DNA of 64,000 nucleotides from Saccharum officinarum. Lineage: Eukaryota > Streptophyta > Magnoliopsida > Poales > Poaceae. The first letter of the stretch is position 1. Every line of letters starts with the position of its first letter. This document shows positions 1-10,210 of the stretch, piece by piece. The stretch spans positions 13,993,381-14,057,380 of the forward strand of contig CM036221.1 of the NCBI GenBank assembly GCA_020631735.1, written 5' to 3'. Under the pieces are notes generated by a model. That model saw nothing but the letters and a program-made list of their open reading frames with translations, did not search any database and was not told the DNA's origin. A program made the position numbers and the translations under genes.

Positions 1-33
1 GTCGTCCGACAGCTCGGGCGGCGGCGGTGGCAT
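1..33 (-). CDS. F-box gene, locus A, first 11 codons (cut by window edge)
   Basis: The minus strand from the ATG at 31-33 reads MPPPPPELSDD, matching the start of locus B (M, a proline run, then ELADD at 8420-8388). The upstream bases, with a GAAGAACGCGAGGCGAGGGTTTG-like leader, also match the leader of locus B. This is therefore the N-terminus of a second F-box protein that runs out of the window to the left. Family members bind SKP1 through the F-box and act as substrate receptors of SCF ubiquitin ligases; the substrate is unknown. The promoter is split by a 3.8-kb transposon stack starting about 80 bp upstream of the ATG. Confidence 0.75.
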   Translation of the reverse strand, partial: MPPPPPELSDD

Positions 34-142
34 GGTTGGGTCGCTCGGTCGATGGAAGAACGCGAGGCGAGGGTTTGAGTTTTGACATTTGGGCATCTAG
101 GAGGAGAAAATTGCATTTTTAGCAGCCCAAACAATACGCTTA

Positions 143-386
143 GGGTGTGTTCACTTCGCGAAAAGTAGATAAAAAGTTATTTTAGCATCTTTCGTTGTTA
201 TTTGGCAAAATTTGTCCAATCATGTACTAACTAGGCTCAAAAGATTCATCCCGATATTTACAGACAAACTATGCAATTAGTTATCTTTTTTACCTACATT
301 TAATGCTTCATGCATGCGTCGAAAGATTTGATGTGATAAGTGGAAGAGGAAATATTTTGGGTTGGGATGGGGAAGTGAACAAGGCC
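143..386. mobile_element. Tourist-like MITE (PIF/Harbinger type)
   Basis: 244 bp starting GGGTGTGTTCACTTC and ending GGAAGTGAACAAGGCC, so the ends are inverted repeats. It is flanked by the TTA duplication at 140-142 and 387-389. Excising it restores the left arm of the outer element to match the right arm. Related copies lie at 12237, 14672 and 40713. Confidence 0.88.
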
Positions 387-651
387 TTAGCAAAACTAGC
401 ATCTGAAACATTGCTTTCTTAGAAATAGCAGCCTAAATAATTGCTTCATGTTTTCTTTACCATTCTTCCTTTTCTTTTTCCTTCTTTCTCTTTATTTCTC
501 CTAAAATCTAGACGAATCTGCCCCTATGCTAATTGATGTGAGATCCACATCTTCTGGGCAGCGCTGGTCGCTGCTGCAGGCCTGGGCGTTGGCTGGATTG
601 GGGTCAGAATTGGGAGTGCAATCGTTCATCACGTACCTGTGTACGGCATGG

Positions 652-1950
652 TGAAAGCCTAAGTTTGGTCCTGCAGATCGTGTGGTCAATCGGACGCGGA
701 TCGACTGAACGCGTTCGGTCACGAGTGGACCCTTACTGGACTCAAACCGGACACCGGGTGTAACGCGTCTGGTCAATTTTGCAGCGCGTCCGGTCGGTGC
801 TTCGCGGGCGCATGCGCTGTGCGTGACCTACGCGTCCGGTCTGTGCAGGTGGCGTGTCCGGTCGATCTCTTGACCGTTGGCGTGCTAGTGACCGTTGGGA
901 TCACGCGGCCGACGTTGAACGCAGGGCGACACGTGGACGGCTGTGAGTAACCGGACGCGGTGCAGCGCGTCCGGTCAGTTCGACCAACGCGTCCAATCAA
1001 CGCGCGCAGGACGGCATCTCGAGCCTAACGGCTCTATTTTTGGCCGGATTTGGGACTTCTCTATTGACTCTTTGAACACTTAAAACATACTTTGAACTAG
1101 AGAACTTCATCTCCACTCATCTCCTTACTTGGTTGCATACTCTAGTGAGATTGAGTGAGATTCAAGTGCATTGCTTAGTGATTTGCATCTAGTGGCACTT
1201 GATCCTTGAGTTGGCTGCGGATTTCTTGTTACTCTTGGGTGTTTCCCGACATCCTAGACAGCTTGGAGCAGCGGTGGTGTTGAGCTCGTGATTAAAAATT
1301 ATTTCGAGCCTCACCAAGTGATTGTGAGGGGTTCTTAAGCCTTCCCCGCGGGAGTTCACAAATTGGTTACTCTAGTGGAGCTCGTGGCTTGGAGGATCCC
1401 CATCTTGTGAGTGGATGTGCGGCACCCACTGAGGGTTTGACTCTTGATAGTCAATTAGCTCACGATCCATCAAGTGGGTGCATTGCCACAACGAGGACTA
1501 GCTCGCCGGGAAGCAAGTGAATATCGGTAAAAATTCTTGTATCATCTCTTTGCCGAGGATTTCATCTTGTGATTGTGATTGCATTGATTGATTGACTCAT
1601 TGGAAATATCTCTATTCATCAACGTCGGTATAACAATACATGCTCACTCCTTTACTTACTTGTCTACCTTGCTAGTTGCTTAGCTTGTTTTCTTTTATAG
1701 TTTCTAGCTCCTAGTTTGTGTAGTGTTTCTCTTTCACTTAGGAGTAGAGTAAGCAGTGACTTAACCTTGTTGGTGTGGATTAAAGATTATAGCCTTCACA
1801 TCTACTAGAATTGTTTAGATGGCTTGCATAATGTAGTTGAGCTAGTGCTAGAATTAGTTTCGCCATCTTTTGTACTAACTTTATTGTTGAGTAAAGTTTG
1901 TAGTTTTTTAAAAAGACTATTCACCCCCTCTAGCCATTTAGTACCTTACA
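652..1950 (+). mobile_element. Solo LTR of a Ty1/copia-like (SIRE/Maximus-style) retrotransposon
   Basis: 1299 bp starting TGAAAGCC and ending ACCTTACA, flanked by the exact 5-bp duplication CATGG (647-651 and 1951-1955). The 3' part carries the ttcaccccctctag block typical of this LTR type, which is also seen in reverse at 48285 and 49250. The 5' part (about 690-1010) is crowded with ACGCGTCCGGTC-like palindromic units. No internal domain remains, so it looks like the product of LTR-LTR recombination. Confidence 0.85.
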
Positions 1951-2272
1951 CATGGATTGGGGTCGGCCTTGGTGCATCGTGCGGCAAGGTCGGAGTCATG
2001 GCAACGGGCAGCAGTGCTCTTATCATAACGATCGTGTCCCCCTCTGCGATGGGGTGTGCCGCGGCATCATGCAGAGGCGGCACGTCGCGCGGCAGGGCCA
2101 CATCGGACGGCGGCGGCGCGTCGTCCATGGAGAGCGAGCCAGGGCTCGCATGCAGAAGGAAGACGATAAGAACGAGAATCGGCGGCGGCGTGGATGGTTA
2201 CGTGAAATTAGCAAAAGGGCAGATTCGTCCAGATTTTAGGAGAAATAAAGATAAAGAATAAAAAAAGGAAAA

Positions 2273-3751
2273 CGGTAATGATAGACGGCAGACGTCCGGA
2301 CGCAACGGACGCGCCGCGATCCAGCGACGGGCCGCGCGACCCGAAGCGCCCGCGCCCGCCTATTGACCCCACGCGCCGACTCCGCTCGCTGCCTCCCCAC
2401 TCATTCCCCTTCTCCACTCCCCACCACTCACCTCGTTCTCTCCGCCTCCTCCGCGCGAGCCGCTCGCGTTGCGCCCGCGCGCCTCCTCCCCCACGCGCCG
2501 GCGAGCTCCCCCTCCCGGCCTTCCTCTCCCCCCCTCTTCCCTTCCCCTCCCCGCTGCGACCTCCGCGTCCATTTTTTTGCCGCTGGCAGCCATGGGCGAT
2601 GACGCCTCCTCGTGTTGGATCCATGGAGGGAGGCGCAAATCCAGCGGCGCGGGATGGTCTCCTCCACTCCGGAGCATCATCCACCTCGACGGCAGCATGC
2701 CCTCCCGCGGCGGATTCATAGAGCGTCGGGCTCCCCGTGGTGGATCCATGGGAGCAGTGCAGATCCAGCTAGGGGTGGCGGTCTCCACTCTTGCGCGCCT
2801 CCCCCACCTTGACGGCGGCACGGGGGACCTCCCTCTACGGTGGATCCATGCAGCAGCGTTGCCCCCCGTGGTGGATCCATGGGGGCGATGCAGATCTTGC
2901 GACACTTCTCTTGCCCCCTCTGTTTCAGTAGCATCCCTCTCTGGTTTCTGTTTCTCGAAAGGTATGTTTCATTAGAACAATTTGGATGTTGGAGAAGCAG
3001 ATCGGGGCATGTTGTATGAGCTTTTCCTCCCTCCTCCTCCCCCTTCCTTTTTTTGCTCCCTGTTTCAATGGCTGTTTTTCAATGTTGCAGTAGTGTTTTC
3101 AGCAGATGTTGGAGTGCGTTTGAGATTTTGTTTCAGGTATTTTTTTGTTTCAACCGCATGGTGAAGTAGTTGTTGGCCACTGTTGCAGTAGTTGTTTGAG
3201 GGTTGTTGTAGTAGTTTCATGTCGTTGGTGTAGTAGGGGATCGTTTTCGTTGTTTGAATCTTCATTTTGTGCATGTTGTAGCATGAGTTTGGTCGTTGTT
3301 TCAGCAGGTCTTGGTCGTTGTTGCGGTAGATTTCATGCTTTTTGGTTCAGTAGGTGTTCGTTGCCTATTTTGTATCTCTTTCACTAGATTTTTTAGTTCG
3401 CTGCATTAGGTGTTCTTCAAATGTTAGAATAGCATTATCCTCCTGTTTTATCTGGTCGGGGTGGATTATGGTGGTGATTCGGTGCCGCAGGATGTGGTGG
3501 AGGTGCTAGGTCGGTGAGGTTGCGGCGGGGGGGGGGCAGATCCGTTTGCAGGGGGGTGCACGCGGATCCGTGCGCGCAATGGTTCGTGGGGGGTCGCGGA
3601 TCCATGCGGTAGCGGGGCGGGGGCAGCGCCTTTTTTTTCGTTTTCATTTTCATTCCCGTACGTGCGGCGTCCTTCCGTGGGGAGGGGGGCGGTTGTTGCG
3701 GCGTTCGGCCGCTAGCGCCCGAATCAGGACGTCCGGGCGCTAGCAGCGCCC
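2273..3751. mobile_element. Non-autonomous Mutator-like element (Pack-MULE-like)
   Basis: 1479 bp flanked by the exact 9-bp duplication AAAGGAAAA (2264-2272 and 3752-3760), the Mutator hallmark. The ends are degenerate inverted repeats: the left end has GACGTCCGG about 20 bases in, and the right end reversed has GGACGTCC at the same offset. The interior is GC-rich with repeated ggatccatgg units (2610-2885), followed by a stretch of tgttgcagtag / tgtttca phrases (3070-3400) shared in reverse with 9170-9600. The open frames here look compositional; no transposase is recognised. Confidence 0.85.
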
Positions 3752-3869
3752 AAAGGAAAAATGACAAAGAAAACAAGAAGCAATCGTTTGGGCTGCTATT
3801 TTTACGAAATCAATGTTTCGGATGCTAGTTTTGCAAAGCGCATTGTTTGGGCTGCTAAAAATGCAATGG

Positions 3870-4110
3870 GAGTAGGGATTGGGAGAGGAAAACGGAGCAC
3901 AGACGAGCGCGATTGTGAACTGTGATCCTGTGAAGTGGGCAGCGCTACTACTGCTGCTACCTGGTTCGGTTCGACTATGTACGAGTAGGTGGCAGCGGAG
4001 GACCGGAGGTGGTTCGCTGTTTGCCTCCGTAAGATTTTTATTTTTATTTTGGAATAATATTTTATACATACCATTCCTTAATATATTTTCAAATCTAATC
4101 CTTTTAGCCG
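3870..4110 (-). promoter_or_regulatory. Displaced upstream region of locus A
   Basis: This segment aligns with 8470-8710 upstream of locus B. Shared blocks include the ctgctgctacctggtt stretch, the gaggaccggag stretch and the gatttttatttt stretch. Before the transposon insertion it lay directly upstream of the locus A leader. It is now about 3.8 kb from the ATG. No clear TATA box can be assigned. Confidence 0.6.
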
Positions 4111-5126
4111 TGTCATATGAATTGTCGCGATAAATCTGCTACCAATAGCACGTCACGTGAATTCTCCATGTCTTATCGATGCTCCGGCTCAATCCAGGCG
4201 CCATCCATAGAAGAACACAACAGGACTACGAACCGCAAAGGCAACGGCAGCTAGATAGAAGACAAATTGAGGTGAGGAATGAGTGACGCCTAATTACTCT
4301 TACTGTCTGCGTAGGCTTTCCGCGTAGGACGCACACAACCACCACCTCTTACGGGACAAATGTCGAGCAAGATGGTAAAAATAGCGTGGAGGCAACGAGA
4401 TTGGCTGCCAGTGGACCAAGGGCGCTACATGGCTATCAAATAAGTCATTTTGCCCGCAAATGCGTTCATGGGTCGGCGGCTAGGGCCGTCAAACAGATTA
4501 ACAGAGCACAAAAATCTTGTTCATAGGGCGGGGCAATGGAGGAGAGCATTGTTGATGATTGTGTATTGTGCTTTTAGTGGTAAAGATAAATTTAATAGTG
4601 TATTAGTGTTGTCCTAAACGCTAAGGGCCTCTTTTGGATAGAGGGGTGAAAAAAACACGTGGTATTTCTTCCATGCACATGCCGTCTTTTTTCCCACTAG
4701 GTAATAGTAGCCCCGTTTGGAGAACACTATGCAAATCCTGGCCAATAAAAATACATTCAAAAAAATCAGGAAAGACCAAAGGTTGGAAAAGTGCTATTGT
4801 AGCTTAGAAAATTGCTACCATTATACAGAACGCTATTAGTCAGAATATTCTTTAGCTTATTCGGTTACACAAATAGAATAAGTTAATATAAGAGAATAAA
4901 TAGCATATGTCTAAGCATCTTGTCAGGCATAAATCTATTACATTTTTTTTTTGCGATCCAACTACGTAACCAAAGATATAGGTACAATATATCCACACAT
5001 AAATCCTTGCAATCAACTCTTGCATCAATCATCAACGTAGCGAAAACTTGTATGATTAGCCATGCAATTAGATAAAGAAATAAGACACCATCAATCCATG
5101 CCATGTGAACATTTATTAATTAAATA
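4111..5126. other. Intergenic, no gene seen
   Basis: Non-coding in all frames. It contains fragments of MITE-like text (for example gggcctcttttggatag at 4625 and ccccgtttgg at 4712) but no element with two recognisable ends. Confidence 0.5.
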
Positions 5127-5385
5127 CTCCCTTCATCCCAAATTATAAGTCACTCCAACTTTCCTGAAGAGTCAAACCATGTCAAATTTAACCAAATTTA
5201 TATAATAAAATAATAACATTTATGATACCAAATAAGTAGTGTTAGATTCTTCATTAATTATATTTTCATTGTATACCTATTTAATGTCGTAAACCTTTGT
5301 GATTTTCTCTATGATTTTGGTCAAACATTAAATATTTTGACTCTTCAACAAAGTCGGAATGACTAATAATTTTGGATGGAGAGAG
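5127..5385. mobile_element. Stowaway MITE
   Basis: 259 bp with ends CTCCCTTCATCCCAAATTAT and, in reverse, CTCTCTCCATCCAAAATTAT, flanked by TA at 5125-5126 and 5386-5387. These are the usual Tc1/mariner-derived Stowaway termini. Confidence 0.88.
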
Positions 5386-5547
5386 TATTTGAAAGTAACA
5401 CATGCTGAAACTACTTCAGATGTTTTTTTCTTGGCAAAAGCCGCGCCAACTTTTCAGTTGTACGGAGGGAGTATTTGAAAAGTAACACATGCTGAAACTA
5501 CTTCAGATGTTTTTCTTGGCAAAAGCCGCGCCACCCTTTCAGTTGTA
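5379..5547. repeat. 84-bp tandem duplication including a Stowaway end
   Basis: 5379-5462 is repeated at 5465-5547. Both copies have gagtatttgaaa, gctgaaactacttcagatg and ggcaaaagccgcgcca, with small indels. The first copy starts inside the end of the Stowaway element, so the duplication came after that insertion. Confidence 0.8.
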
Positions 5548-5653
5548 GCAACGGATTTGAGTTCCATCTGCGTTCAACATGTTCTCCAGTTCCTCCACTA
5601 GGCCTGCGTGCAACCTTTGCACCTCCTTTTAAAAATAATAAAAATCTTTGCAG

Positions 5654-5835
5654 GTAAACTGAATTACAACCCCGACATTCGTCAGTTCCAACACTGCAAG
5701 GGCATGGACAGCATTGCTCACGTCGAACAGAAGCACAAATATGTCCTCAAGAAAGTTCTACTTGAACTGGAGTCAGACTTTCAGCAAAGTGCAAAGCATA
5801 TGCTCACCTCAAAGTGGCCGTCTAACCTGAGCTGA
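5654..5835 (+). CDS. Possible orphan terminal exon, unknown protein
   Basis: A T-rich tract ending tttgcag (splice-acceptor-like, ending 5653) is followed by about 60 open codons ending TGA. The peptide is hydrophilic and helix-prone, containing KHKYVLKKVLLELESDFQQS. The base composition is more exon-like than the flanks. No upstream exon is visible and I do not recognise the family. It could be a captured gene fragment or chance. Confidence 0.35.
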
Positions 5836-6832
5836 ACGATATTACAAAATAAGACAGAAAAACAGATCCCATGGCTCATGTCACGATGAAATTGATAACG
5901 TACGCATCGAAGAACTATGAATATATATAACTATTTATTTGGCCCAACGACCATATAAAATTATTTTAAGATGGTTAAAGAGGTTGATTATCAACCATTC
6001 ACGGATCATAAATTTGTTGGTTCCACACCAGCGGCATGAGATTCCAACAGGTCACAAATCTGAAAGCTGGAAAACCTTAATCCACATCATCCATGCACGC
6101 AACATTCCTTCGGATCTGAGAATGAATGTGAATCCAAACCAAAAATAGAAGAAAAAAGCAATAGAACCGCAAGGAGTCCAGGTTGATGAAAAGGACCAAT
6201 CAGAATATGCAAACACAACCACATGTCTTGAATTTGCTAGTAATGTTACCAATGGAGCAAACAATAGGTCATGTGCGAACATGTCCACAACAGGCATTAT
6301 AATCTCACCTTATAGCAACATAGAATGCACTCACAGTTGCAGCGTTCTTCTTGGAAAACCACAGCACTAACAAAGTTCAGATGCACAACTGACATTTAGG
6401 GCAGCCAACTCAGGTAGATACACCTCTACTGCCCGTATATTTGACTGCTTACAGGCTTACAGCAAGTTAAGAAGAAATCAGAAGTCGCGCACTTAAGCGT
6501 CTAACACAGCAGCTGCACAAATGAGGTATGCAAAACTCTGATTTCCAGTACTTGCTCACGTCTTCAGGTAGCCGATGCAGCCCTGAAGTCACTGCTGCAG
6601 CACAGCAGAATTCACATTGTCCAAAAGTCAAGAAAAGAGACACAATCACACCGTAAAATCCTACGAAACTAAAATAGTTCCCAGCCCCCACCAATCAGGA
6701 AGTCCCAAGACAAAATGAACTGGCATGACCTAAAAACTCATCCCCATGCATAAGCTCAGAAACGCAACTTGCAAACATCATGATATGCTTCCTGGTTGAT
6801 TAAGAAGCCCATGCACTAGCAGCTTGAGATTG
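5836..6832. other. 3' flank of locus B, no gene seen
   Basis: No supported ORF or element. The segment next to 6832 still resembles the 3' UTR of loci C and D (shared acaatctcaagctgctagtgc-type text on the minus strand). Confidence 0.5.
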
Positions 6833-8420
6833 TCATGCACGTGAATCGTCGTCTCCTGACCCCTCGGTTGTAGAAGACGTGCCAGTTACTGCAAAAATGC
6901 AAAAAAGAATTGAGAACAAAATCAGTAGGGTGATGAATGCATTGCCAATAAACCTCAGTAGAAACAACATTGTACAACGAAGCTGCAACTAACAGAGAGA
7001 GCTACAAAGGTTTACTAATCCAAAAGCAACCACAGTGGCATCAACTATTTTTCTTGAGCACTGATATTATATTCATATATGCAGGCTTGTTGCTAGCTAG
7101 CATACTATTAGTCTATTAATTGCAGTCAAGACGACATTAATAACAGATCATATATAACTAATAAAGGATGTAAAGTTAACAAGCAGTAGCACACATAGAT
7201 ATAAGTAGGTATTTAGCTGCATATATTATACCTGGAATGAAGAAGCTTGTATAGGGAATGACTAAAGTGTATTGGTCAAACACCTTCCTGGCCCTCCCTG
7301 AGTTGAATTGGACCATATAGACAGCATGAGGGTGGTTAAAAGCCTGAGTACCCACAAAGATGACATCGGTGCCCTCCACAAAGCCAAGCAAGTGTACACT
7401 CGGAACCCTGGAACGCAGATCATATGCCAACCGTGGAGATGGGAGGGCACCATCAGGTAGCAGTTTCTCAAGCTCTATGGCCCTGCCCCTTGTCCATCCT
7501 GCATCGTCATCACAGCGTGAAGCTGCATCCCTTGACCACAGTCGTAGACGGAGGCTTGATTCATCCTCCTCCACGTCCATGCATCCTAGCCCACCGTCCT
7601 CCATGGACATGAGGGAAATAGCGCAACTTTGGAATACCAACTGTGGAGGTCCAAGGATGATAGATAAGCACTGTGCGCCAAGCTGGTACTCCAAAGCATG
7701 CATAAAGCCAAAGCGGAAGTAGAGAGTGTCTCCCACAAGGGTGCTGGGGCATGGCATCCTGTCAAGGACGAACACATTAGGATGCAGAACAGAGATGGGC
7801 TCGCTCCAATTGCCCGTCTCCGAGGAGTACACACGAGCAGACGTGAGAAATGAATGTAAATCGCCACAGGTGCGACTCCAGACGAAGGCCACGCGGAAGG
7901 GGCCACCGTGGCATTTGCTGTGGTCGCAGCCTTCCGCAGAGGCGGAGCAGAGCACCGCGGCGTTGAAGTGGCGGCCGCATATGACCGTGGGTGAGGGCGA
8001 GAGCCGGGGCAGGCAGCGCTCCTCGTTCGTCAAGGGGTCCCACACGACGAGGTCATAGTTTAGCTGGGTGCCGAGGCTTGGGCTCGGCGAGACGAAGAGG
8101 ACGCGGCCGTGGCGGCAGTCGAGCACGAGCCGCCCCGGGAGGTCACGGGCGGCGGGGCAATCGGAGGCGGGGTTGTTAGGGACGAAGCAGGACGCGTACG
8201 GCGGGTCTCCCTCCGCGATGCGCATGAATCCCACGAGTGATGGCATCCGGTGGAGCTCCCGGTGGCGGCGGCGGAAGGCGGGGTCGGTGAGGATGCGGTG
8301 CCAGCGCTTGCAGGCGAGGGAGGCGTGGAGGAGGCACGCGGGGTCGTCCGGCCGGAGGCGGAGGAATACCTCGCGGAGGAGGTCGTCCGCCAGTTCGGGC
8401 GGCGGCGGCGGCGGCGGCAT
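6833..8420 (-). CDS. F-box family protein, locus B (intact, two exons)
   Basis: Exon 1 is 7232-8420 and exon 2 is 6833-6888. The intron starts GTATAAT and ends TTTTTGCAG; phase 1 is kept, giving 414 residues. The F-box lies at about residues 9-50 (ELADDLLREVFLRLRPDD ... ACKRWHRILTD) and is predicted to bind SKP1 in an SCF ubiquitin ligase. The rest is a grass-type recognition region with conserved ARDLPGRLVLDCRHGR, VVWDPLTNEERCLP and GDTLYFRFGF blocks. The last 18 residues come from exon 2 (VTGTSSTTEGSGDDDSRA) and correspond to exon 2 of loci C and D. An in-frame ATG 30 codons upstream (8510) exists, but paralogues start at 8420, so I use that. This is the only member of the cluster here with an undamaged frame. 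The substrate is unknown. Confidence 0.88.
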
Positions 8421-8720
8421 GGTTGTCGTCGCTCGGTGGATCGAAGAAAGCGAGGCGAGGGTTCGGGATTTGGGGATTCGGAGGGGAAGTCGGAAGAGCC
8501 AGCGCGACATTTCTTTTTTTTTTTTTTGGATGCAAGTGCGACTGCTTCTGCTGCTACCTGGTTTGGTTCGAGTGTTCGACCGCGGTAGCAGAGGACCGGA
8601 GACGGAGAGCCCCGGAGGTCGTTCGCCTACGTGGGATTTTTATTTTAATAACTTTTTTAAAACGGTATTTTATAAACATGATTCTCTCTATATATAAAAT
8701 ATATTTTTAAAACTACTACC
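8421..8720 (-). promoter_or_regulatory. Leader and proximal promoter of locus B
   Basis: Shared with the split promoter of locus A (34-110 plus 3870-4110). It includes a T-rich tract at 8513-8528. The upstream end near 8640-8705 is AT-rich (tatatataaaatatat at 8690-8704) and could hold the TATA box, though the transcription start is not determinable. Confidence 0.5.
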
Positions 8721-8929
8721 TAGCATTGCTCTCATTCTTCAGCATGTCGCAGAACTCACCTCGTAGCAGCTGTTAGTGCCGTATGTGCTGTTGTGCCGAG
8801 GGCGCCGACTAGCGCGACACTACTGTATGTCACCTAAGGACCTTTTTATACTCGAGCTAATCGCTAGCTAGAAGTCAGCTCAAATCAGCTCTGGTGCATC
8901 TAAACAAAGGGACTAATATGTGGGATACA

Positions 8930-9359
8930 TTTTTTATGGAACGTCTAGTGTTTGGAAATCTAGACGGGGCTAGCGTCTGGATGCTGCACACGTGGAGGCC
9001 CGCGCCGCTCTGTGTCCTGCACCTGCACCGTGTCCGATACCTGCACCATGGATCGTGCACACTTCATGTCCCGCGCTCGCACTTTGGCGCCCCCTCCACA
9101 CCCACGCGCATGCAGCGCGGGCACAACAGTTGCAGCAAGTGGCTGCTGCAGTTGGGTCCCACTGCAACATGTGCAACACCAAGATCTATTTTTGTAACAT
9201 TTAGATGAAAACACTTGCAACATAAGTCAAAACAACTGAAACACTTGTAACATACGTATGAAACACCAAGAAAACACGTTTGTAGCCATTGTAAAATATA
9301 TACAACATTTAGATAAAACACTTGCAATATACGTATGAAACACTTGAAACATATGCTTG

Positions 9360-9394
<35 letters not shown>

Positions 9395-10210
9395 ACATCT
9401 AGATCTACTTTTGAGAACATCCAGATAAAATACTTGCAACATACGTCCGAAACAGAAAAAATATTTAGGACATACACTTGAAAACACTATTACAACATGT
9501 GTGACATCATAATCACTTTTGCAACATCAATATAAAACTTGTAACATACTTTTAAAAACATTTAAAATACTTGAAATAGACGCTTGCAACTTGCAGTTTC
9601 AACGTAACATCTCCTTGCTGCTTGGGAGAATGGATCCTCGTCGCTATGTGGAGTTCTATCCCGGCCGTTGCAGCAGACTGCATGCGGGCGAGTTTCACCC
9701 CGGCCACGATGAACTAGGTAGGCGGGGGCAAGATGTGCGTGGGTGGGCCGCCCGGGCTGCTGTGAGCCACACACGTGTGAGCTCCACACCCGGCTGCAAC
9801 GAGCTGGGCAGGCAGAGGCGGAGGTCTTCCTGGCCGCCGACCAGGCGTTCATCCCCGGCGGTGGAGGCACCAGCGGTCTCCCTCACCATGGGCGGGTAGC
9901 GCAACGCGGACGGTGGAGCTCATGCGTATGCGGACGGCGACGACGCTCGTGCGGACGCGGGCAATAGCAGAGCTCGTGCGTATGCGAACCGAAGGGCGTG
10001 CAGTGCGGTGGAGCCGACGTGAATAACAGAATAAGGAAGATAAGATGTCACCCTCTTTTCTTTTTTCTTATTTTTTTGAGAAACTGTGTGTGCCAGTGAG
10101 GGAAGCATGCCTTCTTTTTTTGCGAATATGAGGAGGCATGCCTATGGCCTGGTCCGCAGTCCAGCTAGCCACGTCCGGACTGACCGATGCGGAACGGACA
10201 CCCGTGGTGG
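8930..10210. mobile_element. Probable second MULE of the 2273-3751 family
   Basis: The left part has ctagacggggctagcgtctg (about 8963) and the right part, reversed, has ccggacgtggctagctgga (about 10165-10185), a degenerate inverted pair. The interior has the same cues as the element at 2273: a GC-rich block (9620-9970) and a long run of gcaacat / gaaacac phrases (9170-9600). A TA dinucleotide run sits at 9365-9391. The exact ends and target duplication were not resolved. Confidence 0.45.

Larger units (their letters stand above)
111..3869. mobile_element. Outer terminal-inverted-repeat transposon (Mutator-like suspected), itself invaded
   Basis: The ends are inverted. 111-139 (TTGCATTTTTAGCAGCCC...) is repeated in reverse at 3841-3869. 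387-527 is repeated in reverse in two pieces, 3752-3835 and 2204-2272. Removing the internal insertions restores long inverted arms of about 170 bp. Three later insertions break it: a MITE in the left arm, a MULE in the right arm and a solo LTR in the centre. No transposase ORF remains. I could not settle the target duplication because the flanks (aggagaaaa / agaggaaaa) match only imperfectly, so the superfamily is an inference. Confidence 0.7.

Noticed and set aside
2208..2905. Long overlapping frames on both strands (up to 181 codons)
   Set aside because: The region is inside the MULE, very GC-rich, and open in several frames at once; the peptides are low-complexity Arg/Pro/Gly. Compositional, no domain.
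3065..3400. Short frames in the tgttgcag / tgtttca stretch
   Set aside because: Repetitive transposon text shared with 9170-9600, not coding.
8400..8510. Start codon 30 residues upstream for F-box locus B
   Set aside because: Loci A, C and E all start at the position equivalent to 8420, and the extra residues are not shared.
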